The translations under genes were made by a program, and so were the position numbers. From assembly GCA_034509925.1 (NCBI GenBank), contig CM067530.1, positions 7,833,501-7,897,500 of the forward strand: 64,000 nucleotides of DNA, in the 5' to 3' direction. Position 1 is the stretch's first letter. Each line of letters starts with the position of its first letter. Positions 47,306-58,134 of the stretch are shown here, piece by piece. The DNA comes from Hirudinaria manillensis (taxonomy: Eukaryota; Annelida; Clitellata; Hirudinida; Hirudinidae). Under the pieces are notes generated by a model that worked only from the letters and a program-made list of their open reading frames with translations, had not been told where the DNA came from and searched no databases.

Positions 47306-49138
47306 TCTTTCATTTCTCGTCCGTCATTCAGAAGATTTATTAGGAGGTAGGCCTTTAAAATCGAATACTCAGCCATCACTCAACTGATTACCTAAATTCG
47401 TCTCCTCTAAACTTTAAAACAACGTTCTGAATTTTGGAATTGATTGTGCAGGCTCATTCTGTAGGTTTTCGTGAAAATCAGCCTCGAAAATCTAATTTCA
47501 ATTAATTTTGAAGTCAAAACATTGAAAAATAATTTTTAAAACAAAAAAAAAACTATAAAATCATTACTTTGACGAGATCCTTTTCTTCACCGGAGGTCAG
47601 AAAATCAAAAGCGGGTCATTTAAAAAGAAATTATCAGAATCGAAAGTTTCAAATTTCCTACGAGCGCCGTGGAATCACAAACGACTCCTTTTAAGCGAGC
47701 CGCGCATCGAGTGCTGCCGAAGAAATTATGAAACAAAAATGCCGGAAAAAAGTTTATCTACTTTTGCTTTGCTTCAATCTTTCAAATTAATAAGGTAAAG
47801 CTGGAATCTTTAAGGAGAAGTCCATTGGAACGTGGCAATTATTCGGAAAGAGACTGTCCTTGTTATATTTTTCCCACCTTCTTAGCGGATTTCCCTCTGG
47901 AAATCATTTTTCTCACGTGCAACTCACCTGATGAACTGCAACGAAAAGTGCATCTCCGAGTGTTATTCCGTTGAAGCTGATTGTATTTTTGAGAAGGCAC
48001 GTTAAGCGGGTTTTTTGGATAATTGAGTTTAAATTTTAAAAAATATACACATGTATATTTATATGTAATTATATATAATTTAATAATATATTAGTTAAAA
48101 TTATTTGTTGATAAAAAATGTTCAAAAGAATTTATTAAAGTCCGGGAATCATTTTGTTCTTTATCGAATAAATTGATGAAAATATTGATTTAAATTTAAA
48201 CTTTTCCTCGTCATAACGGATCCGGAATTTGTTGAAGTGTTGCTTAAAGAATTATGATTTATTTCATCATAAATTTAAAATAATTCAACGTAATTATCAA
48301 ATAATTCATCGTAAATATAACATGAAAAGTACGTTTGGAAATCGTTTGAATTTAGAGGTAATAATTTCAAATTGAACCAATAAAATATAAAATATTCAAA
48401 TTACATTATTATTATAATTTTATTATTTATTATATTTATTATTTTATTATATTATTATAAATTAAATTAAGTTATTATAGTTGAAAATTTAATTATTATA
48501 ATATCTGGGTGCATGGAATGGCAAAGCATTTAAAATATGGGGAGGTTTTCCAGCACGGGAAAGTTTATTTCATAGTTTCACTGAAGCCAAGAAGGCTTTT
48601 ATGATCGCAACGAGCACTAATTGTCCAGTAATCTGAGCAATTTCGTAACAATATGTCGTTTTAAGATTATTTTAGTTCATGCAAAATATTTCAAAATAAT
48701 TTCCTTCTCGGCATTTTTTTTTTCTGAGTCTTTTAAAATTATTTCTCGATCGATTTTCTGGTTTAAAAAAATGAAAATCTCTTCTAAGAATACTTTTTCT
48801 TCCTTCCTTCTGTTTCATTCATTCTGTTTATCAAAATCGAAATTTTTCAGACTTACATTGTTGCTGATAAATTTGAATTTATAAATTATCAACAATTTAA
48901 TCGATAATATTTTAATGAATGTTATATTAATATTTTGATGGTTATAATAATAATAACAACAATAATAATAATAATAATAATTTAATGTCATAAAGGTGGA
49001 AAACCGGAAGTTGATGGAGTCCTTCAAATTGAATGAAATCGAATCAACCTTGGACGACTGACCTCATATTGGCCTCTTTAAACCTGCATATGAACTCACC
49101 CTGTTGAGTCTCTCCATCATCTTCATTCATTCACTCCG
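47306..49138. other. Upstream region of the receptor gene
   Basis: Probably contains the receptor's untranslated leader and promoter. AT-rich, no other gene seen. A short AAT-type run is at 48945-48980. Confidence 0.5.
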
Positions 49139-49144
49139 TCAATC

Positions 49145-50340
49145 AATCATTCATTCATTCATTCATTCATTCATTCATTCATTCATTCATTCATTCATTC
49201 ATTCATTCATTCATTCATTCATTCATTCATTCATTCATTCATTCATTCATTCATTCATTCATTCATTCATTCATTCATTCATTCATTCATTCATTCATTC
49301 ATTCATCATTCATTCATTCATTCATTCATTCATTCATTCATTCATTCATTCATTCATTCATTCATTCATTCATTCATTCATTCATTCATTCATTCATTCA
49401 TTCATTCATTCATTCATTCATTCATTCATTCATTCATTCATTCATTCATTCATCATTCATTCATTCATTCATTCATTCATTCATTCATTCATTCATTCAT
49501 TCATTCATTCATTCATTCATTCATTCATTCATTCATTCATTCATTCATTCATTCATTCATTCATTCATTCATTCATTCATTCATTCATTCATTCATTCAT
49601 TCATTCATTCATTCATTCATTCATTCATTCATTCATTCATTCATTCATTCATTCATTCATTCATTCATTCATTCATTCATTCATTCATTCATTCATTCAT
49701 TCATTCATTCATTCATTCATTCATTCATTCATTCATTCATTCATTCATTCATTCATTCATTCATTCATTCATTCATTCATTCATTCATTCATTCATTCAT
49801 TCATTCATTCATTCATTCATTCATTCATTCATTCATTCATTCATTCATTCATTCATTCATTCATTCATTCATTCATTCATTCATTCATTCATTCATTCAT
49901 TCATTCATTCATTCATTCATTCATTCATTCATTCATTCATTCATTCATTCATTCATTCATTCATTCATTCATTCATTCATTCATTCATTCATTCATTCAT
50001 TCATTCATTCATTCATTCATTCATTCATTCATTCATTCATTCATTCATTCATTCATTCATTCATTCATTCATTCATTCATTCATTCATTCATTCATTCAT
50101 TCATTCATTCATTCATTCATTCATTCATTCATTCATTCATTCATTCATTCATTCATTCATTCATTCATTCATTCATTCATTCATTCATTCATTCATTCAT
50201 TCATTCATTCATTCATTCATTCATTCATTCATTCATTCATTCATTCATTCATTCATTCATTCATTCATTCATTCATTCATTCATTCATTCATTCATTCAT
50301 TCATTCATTCATTCATTCATTCATTCATTCATTTATTCAT
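49145..50340. repeat. (ATTC)n tetranucleotide array, ~1.2 kb
   Basis: About 300 copies of ATTC/GAAT, with only two phase-shifting interruptions (ATTCATCATT at 49301-49310 and CATCATTCAT at 49451-49460) and small changes at the right end (ATTT, TTCG). Because 4 and 3 share a 12 bp period, it reads as an endless H-S-F-I peptide; that is not a gene. Confidence 0.98.
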
Positions 50341-50399
50341 TCGTTCACTCCATGAATAGGTCAATGATCCCACCAGGATATCTTTCGTTGTATATATCA

Positions 50400-52422
50400 T
50401 CTTAACATAGTATCATAATTTGTTGCTGCAACAAATAATTATTTCAGGTTCGACTTTGTTGTTGCAACTTCATAACGATCTTAGGTTCAAGTACCAGACG
50501 CATAGCTAAAAACTGCTCATTTAGCAAAAGAACAAACAGGTGTACTCAGAGAAGTACTCGAGTACTCAAAGAAGAGAACCTTATTATACGATTCCTTATT
50601 ATACAATCAATACTTTGTAATCGTTGATAATTAATTATCGTCCATTACTTGCTTTCGAGAGGAAGCAACGAATTCCCTTGCGTCCTTCTTTCAATAGCAT
50701 TCGAATCGAAAGGATCAAAGACTCCAACAGGGGGATGAAGCCATCAGTACGATTGGAGGTTAGGGTTGTTTGGACGTGGAAATCCCAACGGTTATTAATA
50801 GCGACGAATGAACACCGCAGAGAATACTTGCACCAATCAAAAGAAAGCATTTAAAACGACTACCAAACCCGGCCTTGGATCATTACAATCGAAATATCGC
50901 CTGAAATCGAATAAAAACTCGTTCAATGTTTACGGGGAGCAGAAAAAGAAAGAAGCATAAAATTCCCCCCGAGGCGAACCCCAATTTAGGGGGAAATGAA
51001 TTGAATTTGCATTCCTCCTCTTCTTTCCTTCCTGCTCCATCCCTCTTTCCCTAGATAGCGGATCACGTGTTGCAGATGCCCTAGGCCTCTCAGAACCACG
51101 GATCTTTGATCCGGAATCGGAAAGATGGAATGGAGATGGAGTGGCTGAGGTTTCTCCGAAAAGAGTTTCAATTTAATTTAATTCTGAGCTGAGGATTGTT
51201 TTTATTGCTTTTAATAAATTAAATCGACACAAACTGAAAGATTATATATTCACTTAAGACGGACGATCAAATCAAAGTCCACGTTCAGAATATTTATCGC
51301 TCGTGCGGGACGAACTCATGAATACATTAACACACGAACACACGAACACACGAACACATGAACATGAACGCAGATGTAAGCAATAAGTTCTGGGGCGTCA
51401 AGCAAACACACCTGTAACTCTTAATCTGTCCAGGTAGATTGGAGGCCATCAAACATTGAACATCCGTTCGATGATGACCGACCATAAAAGACTTCCTTAC
51501 GAGGATTACGAGCCGATTATGAACAGCTCAGTTGCACGGAGTACCTCCTCCTCCTCCTCCTCCTCGTCGTCGTCGTCGTCATCACCTTCGTACCCTTTCA
51601 TCTTTCCATCCATCCTTCATTCATTCATTCAATCTCTTCCCTCATTCAGTCATTTCCTCAATTCCGTGGCGATTCTTTCGTTGCCTTGGAAACCAGTCGT
51701 TCTAGTTTGAAATTTTTGTTCAAAGATAATGAAAAAAAAAAATCTGTCTAATTAACAATAAAAGATAATTTGAAATAAGAATAAGAAATGTCTTCTGTCT
51801 GCTTGTGATATTTTGCTAGCTGATTGATTGATTAAATTAGGTTATATTAAGCTAAATTATTAAATATCAAGCATAAATTAATTAATAATCATCTATTAAA
51901 CAATCGATCGGATAACTAATACCCGCTCAACCATGAATGTTAACCCCGCCCCGAACGATTTCTCAGAAGTTCGCCAGGGCGCGACCTTTGAACCGCGAGA
52001 GGGATTTACCACCGTGGTTGCTGTTGTTTCTCGGCAAACTGTGGATCTGCAGGTGATCAGCACGTGTTTATCCTGAAATCTCGACTTTCAGGAATTTGCA
52101 ATCACAGGCGCTTTCGGTGGAGGGGTGTTCGTTACTTTCCCGAGAACGGATTTGAGAAAGTACGAAAGTAATTTTTATCCTCACTTCTCCTCTTTTTTTT
52201 ATTTTTTGTTGTGTGTTTTTATTACGTAATATTCGTTGAATAGAAATTAGTGGAATTAATGTTGGAAATAAAGTGTCAAATAATATTATTAATAGCAATC
52301 GTTTATAATCTTCCATCAGGTGAAGTTCATTGAGGTCGTCCATATTGCTTCATTAGGTGAGGCAATCCTTCGTCATGTTCATCTCCGAGGCAACTTCTAG
52401 TAAGCGTAATTTTCGCATTACT

Positions 52423-52476
<54 letters not shown>

Positions 52477-53661
52477 TTCATCATCTTCATCGTCGTCGTC
52501 GCCGCGGTCAGATTATAATTATTAAATCGCTATAATTATGGATTTGTAGTTGGGTTTTTTTGTTTATAATAATTGCATTATCGTTTCATATTACTTCGTT
52601 AATTCAAATTTATTTAAATTTTGAACGTAATAAAAACAACAGCTTTTTATCTAATTTTATGGTTTATTATAAATAATATTTTAAATAACATTTTAACAAT
52701 TATTTTAATAATTATTAATAATTTAATTTTTAATAGCGCTGTAATTGCACGGTTTATTTTCTAATATGTATATTAATTTGGTGACTTAACGGTTTATTAA
52801 GGTCCTAATATAATAAGTTAATATTTTAATAACTACTTCCAATGACACGTCATTTTGAACTGATGACGACATTGGAGCGGAAGTGACGGAAGAGACATTC
52901 CGATCTCCTGACTGCAAACGTCGAAAGACATTTTGCCAAAAATTCCTCAACGACCGCTTTGAGGAATTAATTTACTTAGAACGAATTATTTCAATTATTT
53001 GCGCAAAATATTCTCTTTTCTCTCGATTGCTCCATTATCTCGAATCTTTTCTAATTGCAGAACTAACGAAAAGTCGAATATCGGGCTGAAACGGCTTTCA
53101 TTGAAGACGCCAAGAGCAATGAGAAGCGGTTAATGTCGTCTTAATGGGACGCCATTTGGCTTTTAAGTCATTGTTATTTTAAATGGGAAGCCCATTCACC
53201 ACCGGTGATTGATTGATTGAAAGCTCGAGATGATTGATTCTCTGACAATTCATTGTCTCAGCTACGATCGAGGGTAATTACTGGTTCCGAATTCATTTAA
53301 AAACTCCAACGTGTTTTCGTTCCATCAAAAAGTCTGCCGACATAAAACTAATCTTTTGTAACCGATTCTTTCTTTATTCAAACGTCTGTCTTTTGAATTC
53401 ACAACTCAAAAATCAATGTTAGACTTTCTAAAGATCAAGATCAAGATCATCATCACCATCATCATCATTATCATCATCATCATCATACAGTGGAAAAAAA
53501 GAAGAATGTTCATCACAAACGTGAGTTTTGCCCTCCTAAGCACTGCTAAGACCTACTGCATCTACCGACAATTAAAACAAACAAGAGAGGCATACGAGAT
53601 TGCTACCAGGCAAACGGCATGAAATGATAACATTTTTTTGTCTTAATAATAATCACGAAAG
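50400..53661. other. Intergenic spacer
   Basis: Holds a 10 bp repeat (ACACGAACAC) near 51330-51360, CTC/GTC runs near 51545-51580, a (CAT)n microsatellite of ~70 bp at about 52425-52500 and another near 53440-53480. A GC-richer patch near 51930-52060 is followed by a T-rich stretch. No gene recognised. Confidence 0.5.
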
Positions 53662-53666
53662 GTAAT

Positions 53667-53882
53667 TGTTGCGGAGTGCAATATAGTTTTTAAAACTATA
53701 TATATATTTGTAAAAGGGCACTCAGTGTCTTTCGATATGCACATCTGTGCTGGGAATCGTTAAGCCAGCGTGTTGTTGTGTTGAGCTTTGTAGCATTCTT
53801 GGAAACCAATACAAGTCGTTCCCCCAATCTGTAGTTCTCTCGCGTTGTCATCACTTACTACGTTCCCAGTAAGAACGTAACA
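53667..53882 (+). repeat. 5' LTR of the young gypsy element
   Basis: Starts TGTTGCGGAG, ends GAACGTAACA. A TATA-like run (ACTATATATATATTTG) begins about 30 bases in. Confidence 0.95.
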
Positions 53883-56800
53883 ATGGCGCAGTCGACAGGA
53901 TCGATGATGACCGAGATGAAACAATTGGTGGCGATGTTTCAGCAGCAAATATCGTCAATGAGGGAACAGATGCTCGAGGAACGGAAGATATACGATGAGC
54001 AGCTAAAGGACTTATTTACAAGATCCCAAACCTCAGGAGTACAGAGTTGTACAGCATTCGACACTTCGAACGAACTCTGGGAAGATTACGGGGCAAAGTT
54101 TTCTAACGTAGCAGCTCAGTCCGTCCCCGAAGAGAAACACCCGCATGTGTTTCTCAGCCAAGATCCGTCCACCTACAAGTTACGCAACACCCTGGCGGAA
54201 CAAGAAGAAACCGCCAGAGTAGCCAGGGAAACCGTTCATGGTTCACCGGCTCATACAGCAGTACAGGAAATCAAGACCACAACTTCAAAAACTAAAACAA
54301 CCCCGATCAACCGACAGATACAAGAGAGTTGTTTTAGATGTGGCAAAACCAACCACAAAGCAAACGCTTGCAAGAGGAAGGACCTGTTCTGCAAATTCTG
54401 CGACAAGACCGGACACCTAGAAATCGTCTGTCGGAAAAAGGCCAAACAAAGCCTTCAGGTAATCAAGCACTCGTCTGTACATCGGGTGTCCGGCACAGAA
54501 CCTTTAAAATACAAAGTGAGATTTCAGAACAATTACAGTTTTGAATTCCTAGTGGACAGCGGATCCAGAGACAGTTTTTGTTCAAAGCAAATATGGACAA
54601 AACTAGGCAAACCTGCGCTGAGTACCAATTCCACGGTCTACACCTCTGCGACAGGAGATCCCATCCAAATACTTGGATGCTTCACCATCCAAACCCTTTC
54701 AGACGAGCACCCAAAACGGGAAAGGCAGCTGCGGTTAAACGTCACATCAATTCCGGATCTCAACCTACTAGGAAGAAAAGCGCTGCTAGATCTAGAAGTC
54801 GATGTTACGGCTCTTATGAGAAACAAAGTACAAGTGGTATCCAAGGTACAGGATATCAATCTCAAACAAGCTTGCCAAAAGCTGTGTTTACAATTCGAGG
54901 AACTGTTCAAACCTGAATTAGGTTGCCTTAAAGATTTTGAATTAGACATTAAATTCAAGGCAGAAACCGAACCGATATTCCACAAGCCGAGAACGGTACC
55001 TTTAGCCATTCTCGAGGAGCTGGGCCAAACCTACGAGGCAGGAATAAAAAAGGGGCTATGGATACCAACCCAATTCAACAACTGGGGAACCCCTGTTGTC
55101 CCCATCAGGAAGCAACTTCAAGAGGGACAAAGCAAGGCCAAGCTTCGAGTCTGTGGAGATTATTCAGTCACAGTGAATCCGCAGCTAGAACCGCATCGAC
55201 ATCCAATGCCTTTACCAGAAGATTTAATGAGAAGGCTGGGTGGAGGACATTATTTCAGTAAGATTGATCTTGCAGATGCCTACCACCAGATCAAGCTATC
55301 TCTAGAGAGCCAGAAAAGATTAGCTCTAAGTACACATAAAGGAGTTCTTCTTCAAACTAGGCTCCCATTCGGAATTACATCGGCACCAGGTTACTTTCAA
55401 GAAATCATGGATAAACTAACAAGCGATCTGGAAGGCGTCGCAGTTTATCTAGATGATATTTTGGTCAGCGGACTCTCTGCTACCGAACATCTTTGCAACC
55501 TAAGGAAGTTACTCCAACGACTCCAAGACAACGGTCTAAGATGTAACCTAAACAAGTGTCGATTTGCCCAACCTACAGTGGAATACCTGGGCCACACAAT
55601 AACAAGGGATGGAATCAAAGCAGGCCGACAAGTGGACGCAGTGGCAAAAATGCCAGTACCAACAAACGTACCAAACCTGAAGTCTTTCTTAGGGTCTATT
55701 CAATTCTACGGCAAGTTCATCCCAAATCTTTCAACAGTAGCAGAACCATTAAACCGCCTAACTCGGAAAGAAACTACATGGAGATGGTCAGGTCAGGAAG
55801 ACTCAGCATTCAACAAACTGAAAAGTCTACTGACGAAGGACGTAATGTTAGCACATTACGACAAAACACTACCAATCGGGATTTCATGTGATGCTTCAGA
55901 AGTGGGAGTAGGAGTTGTTCTGTTCCAGAGATACCAAGATGGCGCAGAAAGACCTCTTTTCAATGTCTCCAAGACATTGACGCCGACACAACGCAGATAC
56001 AGTCAGATACAGCGAGAGGCATTAGCCATCATCTACGGGCTAGAGAAATTCCATAATTATCTCTACGCTTTAGCTGCAAATCGCCTAGCCAGATGGGCGT
56101 TGACCCTGAGTCAATACGAATACACCATCGAGTACCGGAAAACAACTGAGCACGGAAATGCGGATGCCCTCAGCAGATTACCGGCCGGTGAAGATCGAGA
56201 ATTCGATAAGAAAGAAGAAACAGAGGATACTTCAACAGTGTGTACAATAAACACCATCAGTCAACAACTCAAACCTACTGATCACAAGGTGTTAGCAAAA
56301 GAATCCAGCAAAGATACAACTCTGTCAACCGTCATGCGACACGTAAAGGAAGGATGGCCCAAAGTTACAACTCAAGAGGTAAGTCACTTCCAGAAACTGC
56401 AGGATTCTCTTGTCACACAAGGAGGATGTCTACTATACGGATCAAGAATAGTCATTCCCCACAAACTCCAAAACCAAGTGTTGGATTTGTTACACCTGGG
56501 ACACTTTGGGATAAACCGCATGAAACAGTTGGCAAGATCAGTGGTTTACTGGCATGGCATCGATAGGGACATTGAACACCTATGCCGTTCATGCACATCA
56601 TGTGCAGAACACCAGAACAGTCCAAATAAAGCCCCAAACCATCCTTGGATGTTACCCGAAAAGCCATGGAGCAGATTACATTTAGACCATGCGATAAATT
56701 TCCTCGGGAGTAACTGGTTGGTAATAGTGGATGCTTTCTCAAAGTATCCATGCATACACCCTACGAGCTCAATCACAGCAAATACAACCATCCAGCTATT

Positions 56801-57641
56801 GGAGGAGGACTTTGCACATTTCGGCTACCCACATTCTATTGTGACGGACAATGCACCATCCTTCTTATCGGAGGAATTTCAAAGTTGGTGCAAAGAAAGA
56901 GGGATCTCACACCTTACAGGGGCCCCATACCACCCAGCCACAAATGGAGCAGCAGAACGAATGGTGCAAACGTTTAAGCAATCCCTGAGAAAGTCGGCAC
57001 ATACACCGAAACAAGCACTTCAGGAATTCTTATTAATGTACAGGAGAACACCTTTAGACTCAGGTTTCTCACCTAGCGAACTACTAAATGGTCGTCAAAT
57101 CAGAAGTAAATTGGACGCCCTAATGCCTTCTCCTGTTCACTTTGCGCAAAAGAAGCAGGTACAAAATAACGCTAAAAAATCAGGACCAAGCAAACAGACG
57201 AGTACAACCAACTTCCTACAGGAAGGCGCGCTGTGTTATGCACTTTACATGGGTCCAAAACAAGATAAGCAGCCAAAATGGATTCCGGCTACAATTATCA
57301 AAATCCGGGGTCCTAGAACGGTAGAAGTCAAAATCCACCCAAAAGGTCCGGTATGGAAACGCCATGTGGACCAACTTCGCGAACGGTATGAAGAATACCC
57401 GGATTTAGATCCAGGCGAAGAAACAGGACACTCGGCAAGAAGCTACGTCAACGAAGAAACAGGCAACTCGGCAAGAAGCTCCACCAGCGAAGAACAGAGC
57501 AAGATTCCGGAACCCATTCCGTCGACAACCACCGTCGAACCAGCAGAAACACTTATCCCAAGACGCTCAGAGCGAATCCGCCAAAAGGCCTTTACAAAGG
57601 ACTTTTCGGCCGGTGGGGAGGTGTTGCGGAGTGCAATATAG
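53883..57641 (+). CDS. Gypsy Gag-Pol polyprotein, internally deleted
   Basis: 1,252 residues in one frame. Order: a coiled-coil N-terminus; a remnant of the capsid (residues ~57-115); two CCHC knuckles (CFRCGKTNHKANAC and CKFCDKTGHLEIVC, ~150-183); aspartic protease (LVDSGSRDSF, ~225); reverse transcriptase with FSKIDLADAYHQIKL and Y-L-D-D at 522-525; RNase H; integrase with an H-H-C-C zinc motif (HLGHFGINRM...CRSCTSC) and catalytic Asp (HLDHAINF), Asp (VTDNAPSF) and Glu (NGAAERMVQ). Two losses stand out: the capsid is far shorter than the usual ~200 residues, jumping from the STYKL region to the EETARVARETVHG region, and RNase H jumps from FHNYLYA to LAANRLARWAL, so the usual TDHKPL block with a catalytic Asp is gone. 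The frame is otherwise clean and ends inside the 3' LTR. Confidence 0.92.
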   Translation: MAQSTGSMMTEMKQLVAMFQQQISSMREQMLEERKIYDEQLKDLFTRSQTSGVQSCTAFDTSNELWEDYGAKFSNVAAQSVPEEKHPHVFLSQDPSTYKLRNTLAEQEETARVARETVHGSPAHTAVQEIKTTTSKTKTTPINRQIQESCFRCGKTNHKANACKRKDLFCKFCDKTGHLEIVCRKKAKQSLQVIKHSSVHRVSGTEPLKYKVRFQNNYSFEFLVDSGSRDSFCSKQIWTKLGKPALSTNSTVYTSATGDPIQILGCFTIQTLSDEHPKRERQLRLNVTSIPDLNLLGRKALLDLEVDVTALMRNKVQVVSKVQDINLKQACQKLCLQFEELFKPELGCLKDFELDIKFKAETEPIFHKPRTVPLAILEELGQTYEAGIKKGLWIPTQFNNWGTPVVPIRKQLQEGQSKAKLRVCGDYSVTVNPQLEPHRHPMPLPEDLMRRLGGGHYFSKIDLADAYHQIKLSLESQKRLALSTHKGVLLQTRLPFGITSAPGYFQEIMDKLTSDLEGVAVYLDDILVSGLSATEHLCNLRKLLQRLQDNGLRCNLNKCRFAQPTVEYLGHTITRDGIKAGRQVDAVAKMPVPTNVPNLKSFLGSIQFYGKFIPNLSTVAEPLNRLTRKETTWRWSGQEDSAFNKLKSLLTKDVMLAHYDKTLPIGISCDASEVGVGVVLFQRYQDGAERPLFNVSKTLTPTQRRYSQIQREALAIIYGLEKFHNYLYALAANRLARWALTLSQYEYTIEYRKTTEHGNADALSRLPAGEDREFDKKEETEDTSTVCTINTISQQLKPTDHKVLAKESSKDTTLSTVMRHVKEGWPKVTTQEVSHFQKLQDSLVTQGGCLLYGSRIVIPHKLQNQVLDLLHLGHFGINRMKQLARSVVYWHGIDRDIEHLCRSCTSCAEHQNSPNKAPNHPWMLPEKPWSRLHLDHAINFLGSNWLVIVDAFSKYPCIHPTSSITANTTIQLLEEDFAHFGYPHSIVTDNAPSFLSEEFQSWCKERGISHLTGAPYHPATNGAAERMVQTFKQSLRKSAHTPKQALQEFLLMYRRTPLDSGFSPSELLNGRQIRSKLDALMPSPVHFAQKKQVQNNAKKSGPSKQTSTTNFLQEGALCYALYMGPKQDKQPKWIPATIIKIRGPRTVEVKIHPKGPVWKRHVDQLRERYEEYPDLDPGEETGHSARSYVNEETGNSARSSTSEEQSKIPEPIPSTTTVEPAETLIPRRSERIRQKAFTKDFSAGGEVLRSAI
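53884..53901 (+). other. Primer-binding site, probably tRNA-Ser type
   Basis: TGGCGCAGTCGACAGGAT lies one base after the LTR. It is complementary to a tRNA 3' end ATCCTGTCGACTGCG plus CCA, which best fits animal tRNA-Ser with a GCAGTCG acceptor. The polyprotein ATG (53883) overlaps the site. Confidence 0.55.
57611..57621 (+). other. Polypurine tract
   Basis: CGGTGGGGAGG lies directly before the 3' LTR, where plus-strand synthesis is primed in LTR retrotransposons. It lies inside the coding frame. Confidence 0.7.
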
Positions 57642-57837
57642 TTTTTAAAACTATATATATATTTGTAAAAGGGCACTCAGTGTCTTTCGATATGCACATC
57701 TGTGCTGGGAATCGTTAAGCCAGCGTGTTGTTGTGTTGAGCTTTGTAGCATTCTTGGAAACCAATACAAGTCGTTCCCCCAATCTGTAGTTCTCTCGCGT
57801 TGTCATCACTTACTACGTTCCCAGTAAGAACGTAACA
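57622..57837 (+). repeat. 3' LTR of the young gypsy element
   Basis: Identical to 53667-53882 over all 216 bases by visual comparison. The polyprotein stop codon TAG (57639-57641) lies inside it. Confidence 0.95.
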
Positions 57838-57842
57838 GTAAT

Positions 57843-58046
57843 AATAACAATTAATATTGTTCTTGTAACAAGATAACCAGCCCTCTAACGAATGATTTAT
57901 AAACATCTGAAGGCACAAAATTGATTCAAGAAACGTTCAAGTGTTTCGTTCAATTGAAAGCAACGTCGTGTACAAATTGCTATTTGTTAAAATTTAAAAA
58001 AAAAAGAGGGAAAAAGATAATATAATTCAAAAAATATAAATCTTTT
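57843..58046. other. Spacer between the LTR element and EGR
   Basis: About 200 bp of AT-rich 3' flank; nothing else seen. Confidence 0.6.
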
Positions 58047-58052
58047 TTTATT
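58047..58052 (-). promoter_or_regulatory. Poly(A) signal of EGR
   Basis: AATAAA on the minus strand about 83 bases after the EGR stop codon. Confidence 0.6.
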
Positions 58053-58134
58053 AATAAATTCTTTAAGATTTTCAATCGTGGCTCTTTGAGATCACAGGAA
58101 GTACGTACAGCTGCTTTAGAAAGATGTGGATGGG

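Larger units (their letters stand above)
53667..57837 (+). mobile_element. Young Ty3/gypsy LTR retrotransposon, complete ends
   Basis: 4,171 bp. Both LTRs are present, 216 bp each and identical by eye. The element is flanked by the 5 bp duplication GTAAT (53662-53666 and 57838-57842). There is one long frame for the whole polyprotein. Compared with relatives, the Gag capsid and part of RNase H are missing, so this copy probably moved with help from an intact relative. It lies ~300 bp downstream of EGR, pointing toward it. Confidence 0.95.

Noticed and set aside
49104..50405. 433-codon frame of endless H-S-F-I repeats
   Set aside because: It is the (ATTC)n microsatellite read in frame; any frame of such an array stays open.
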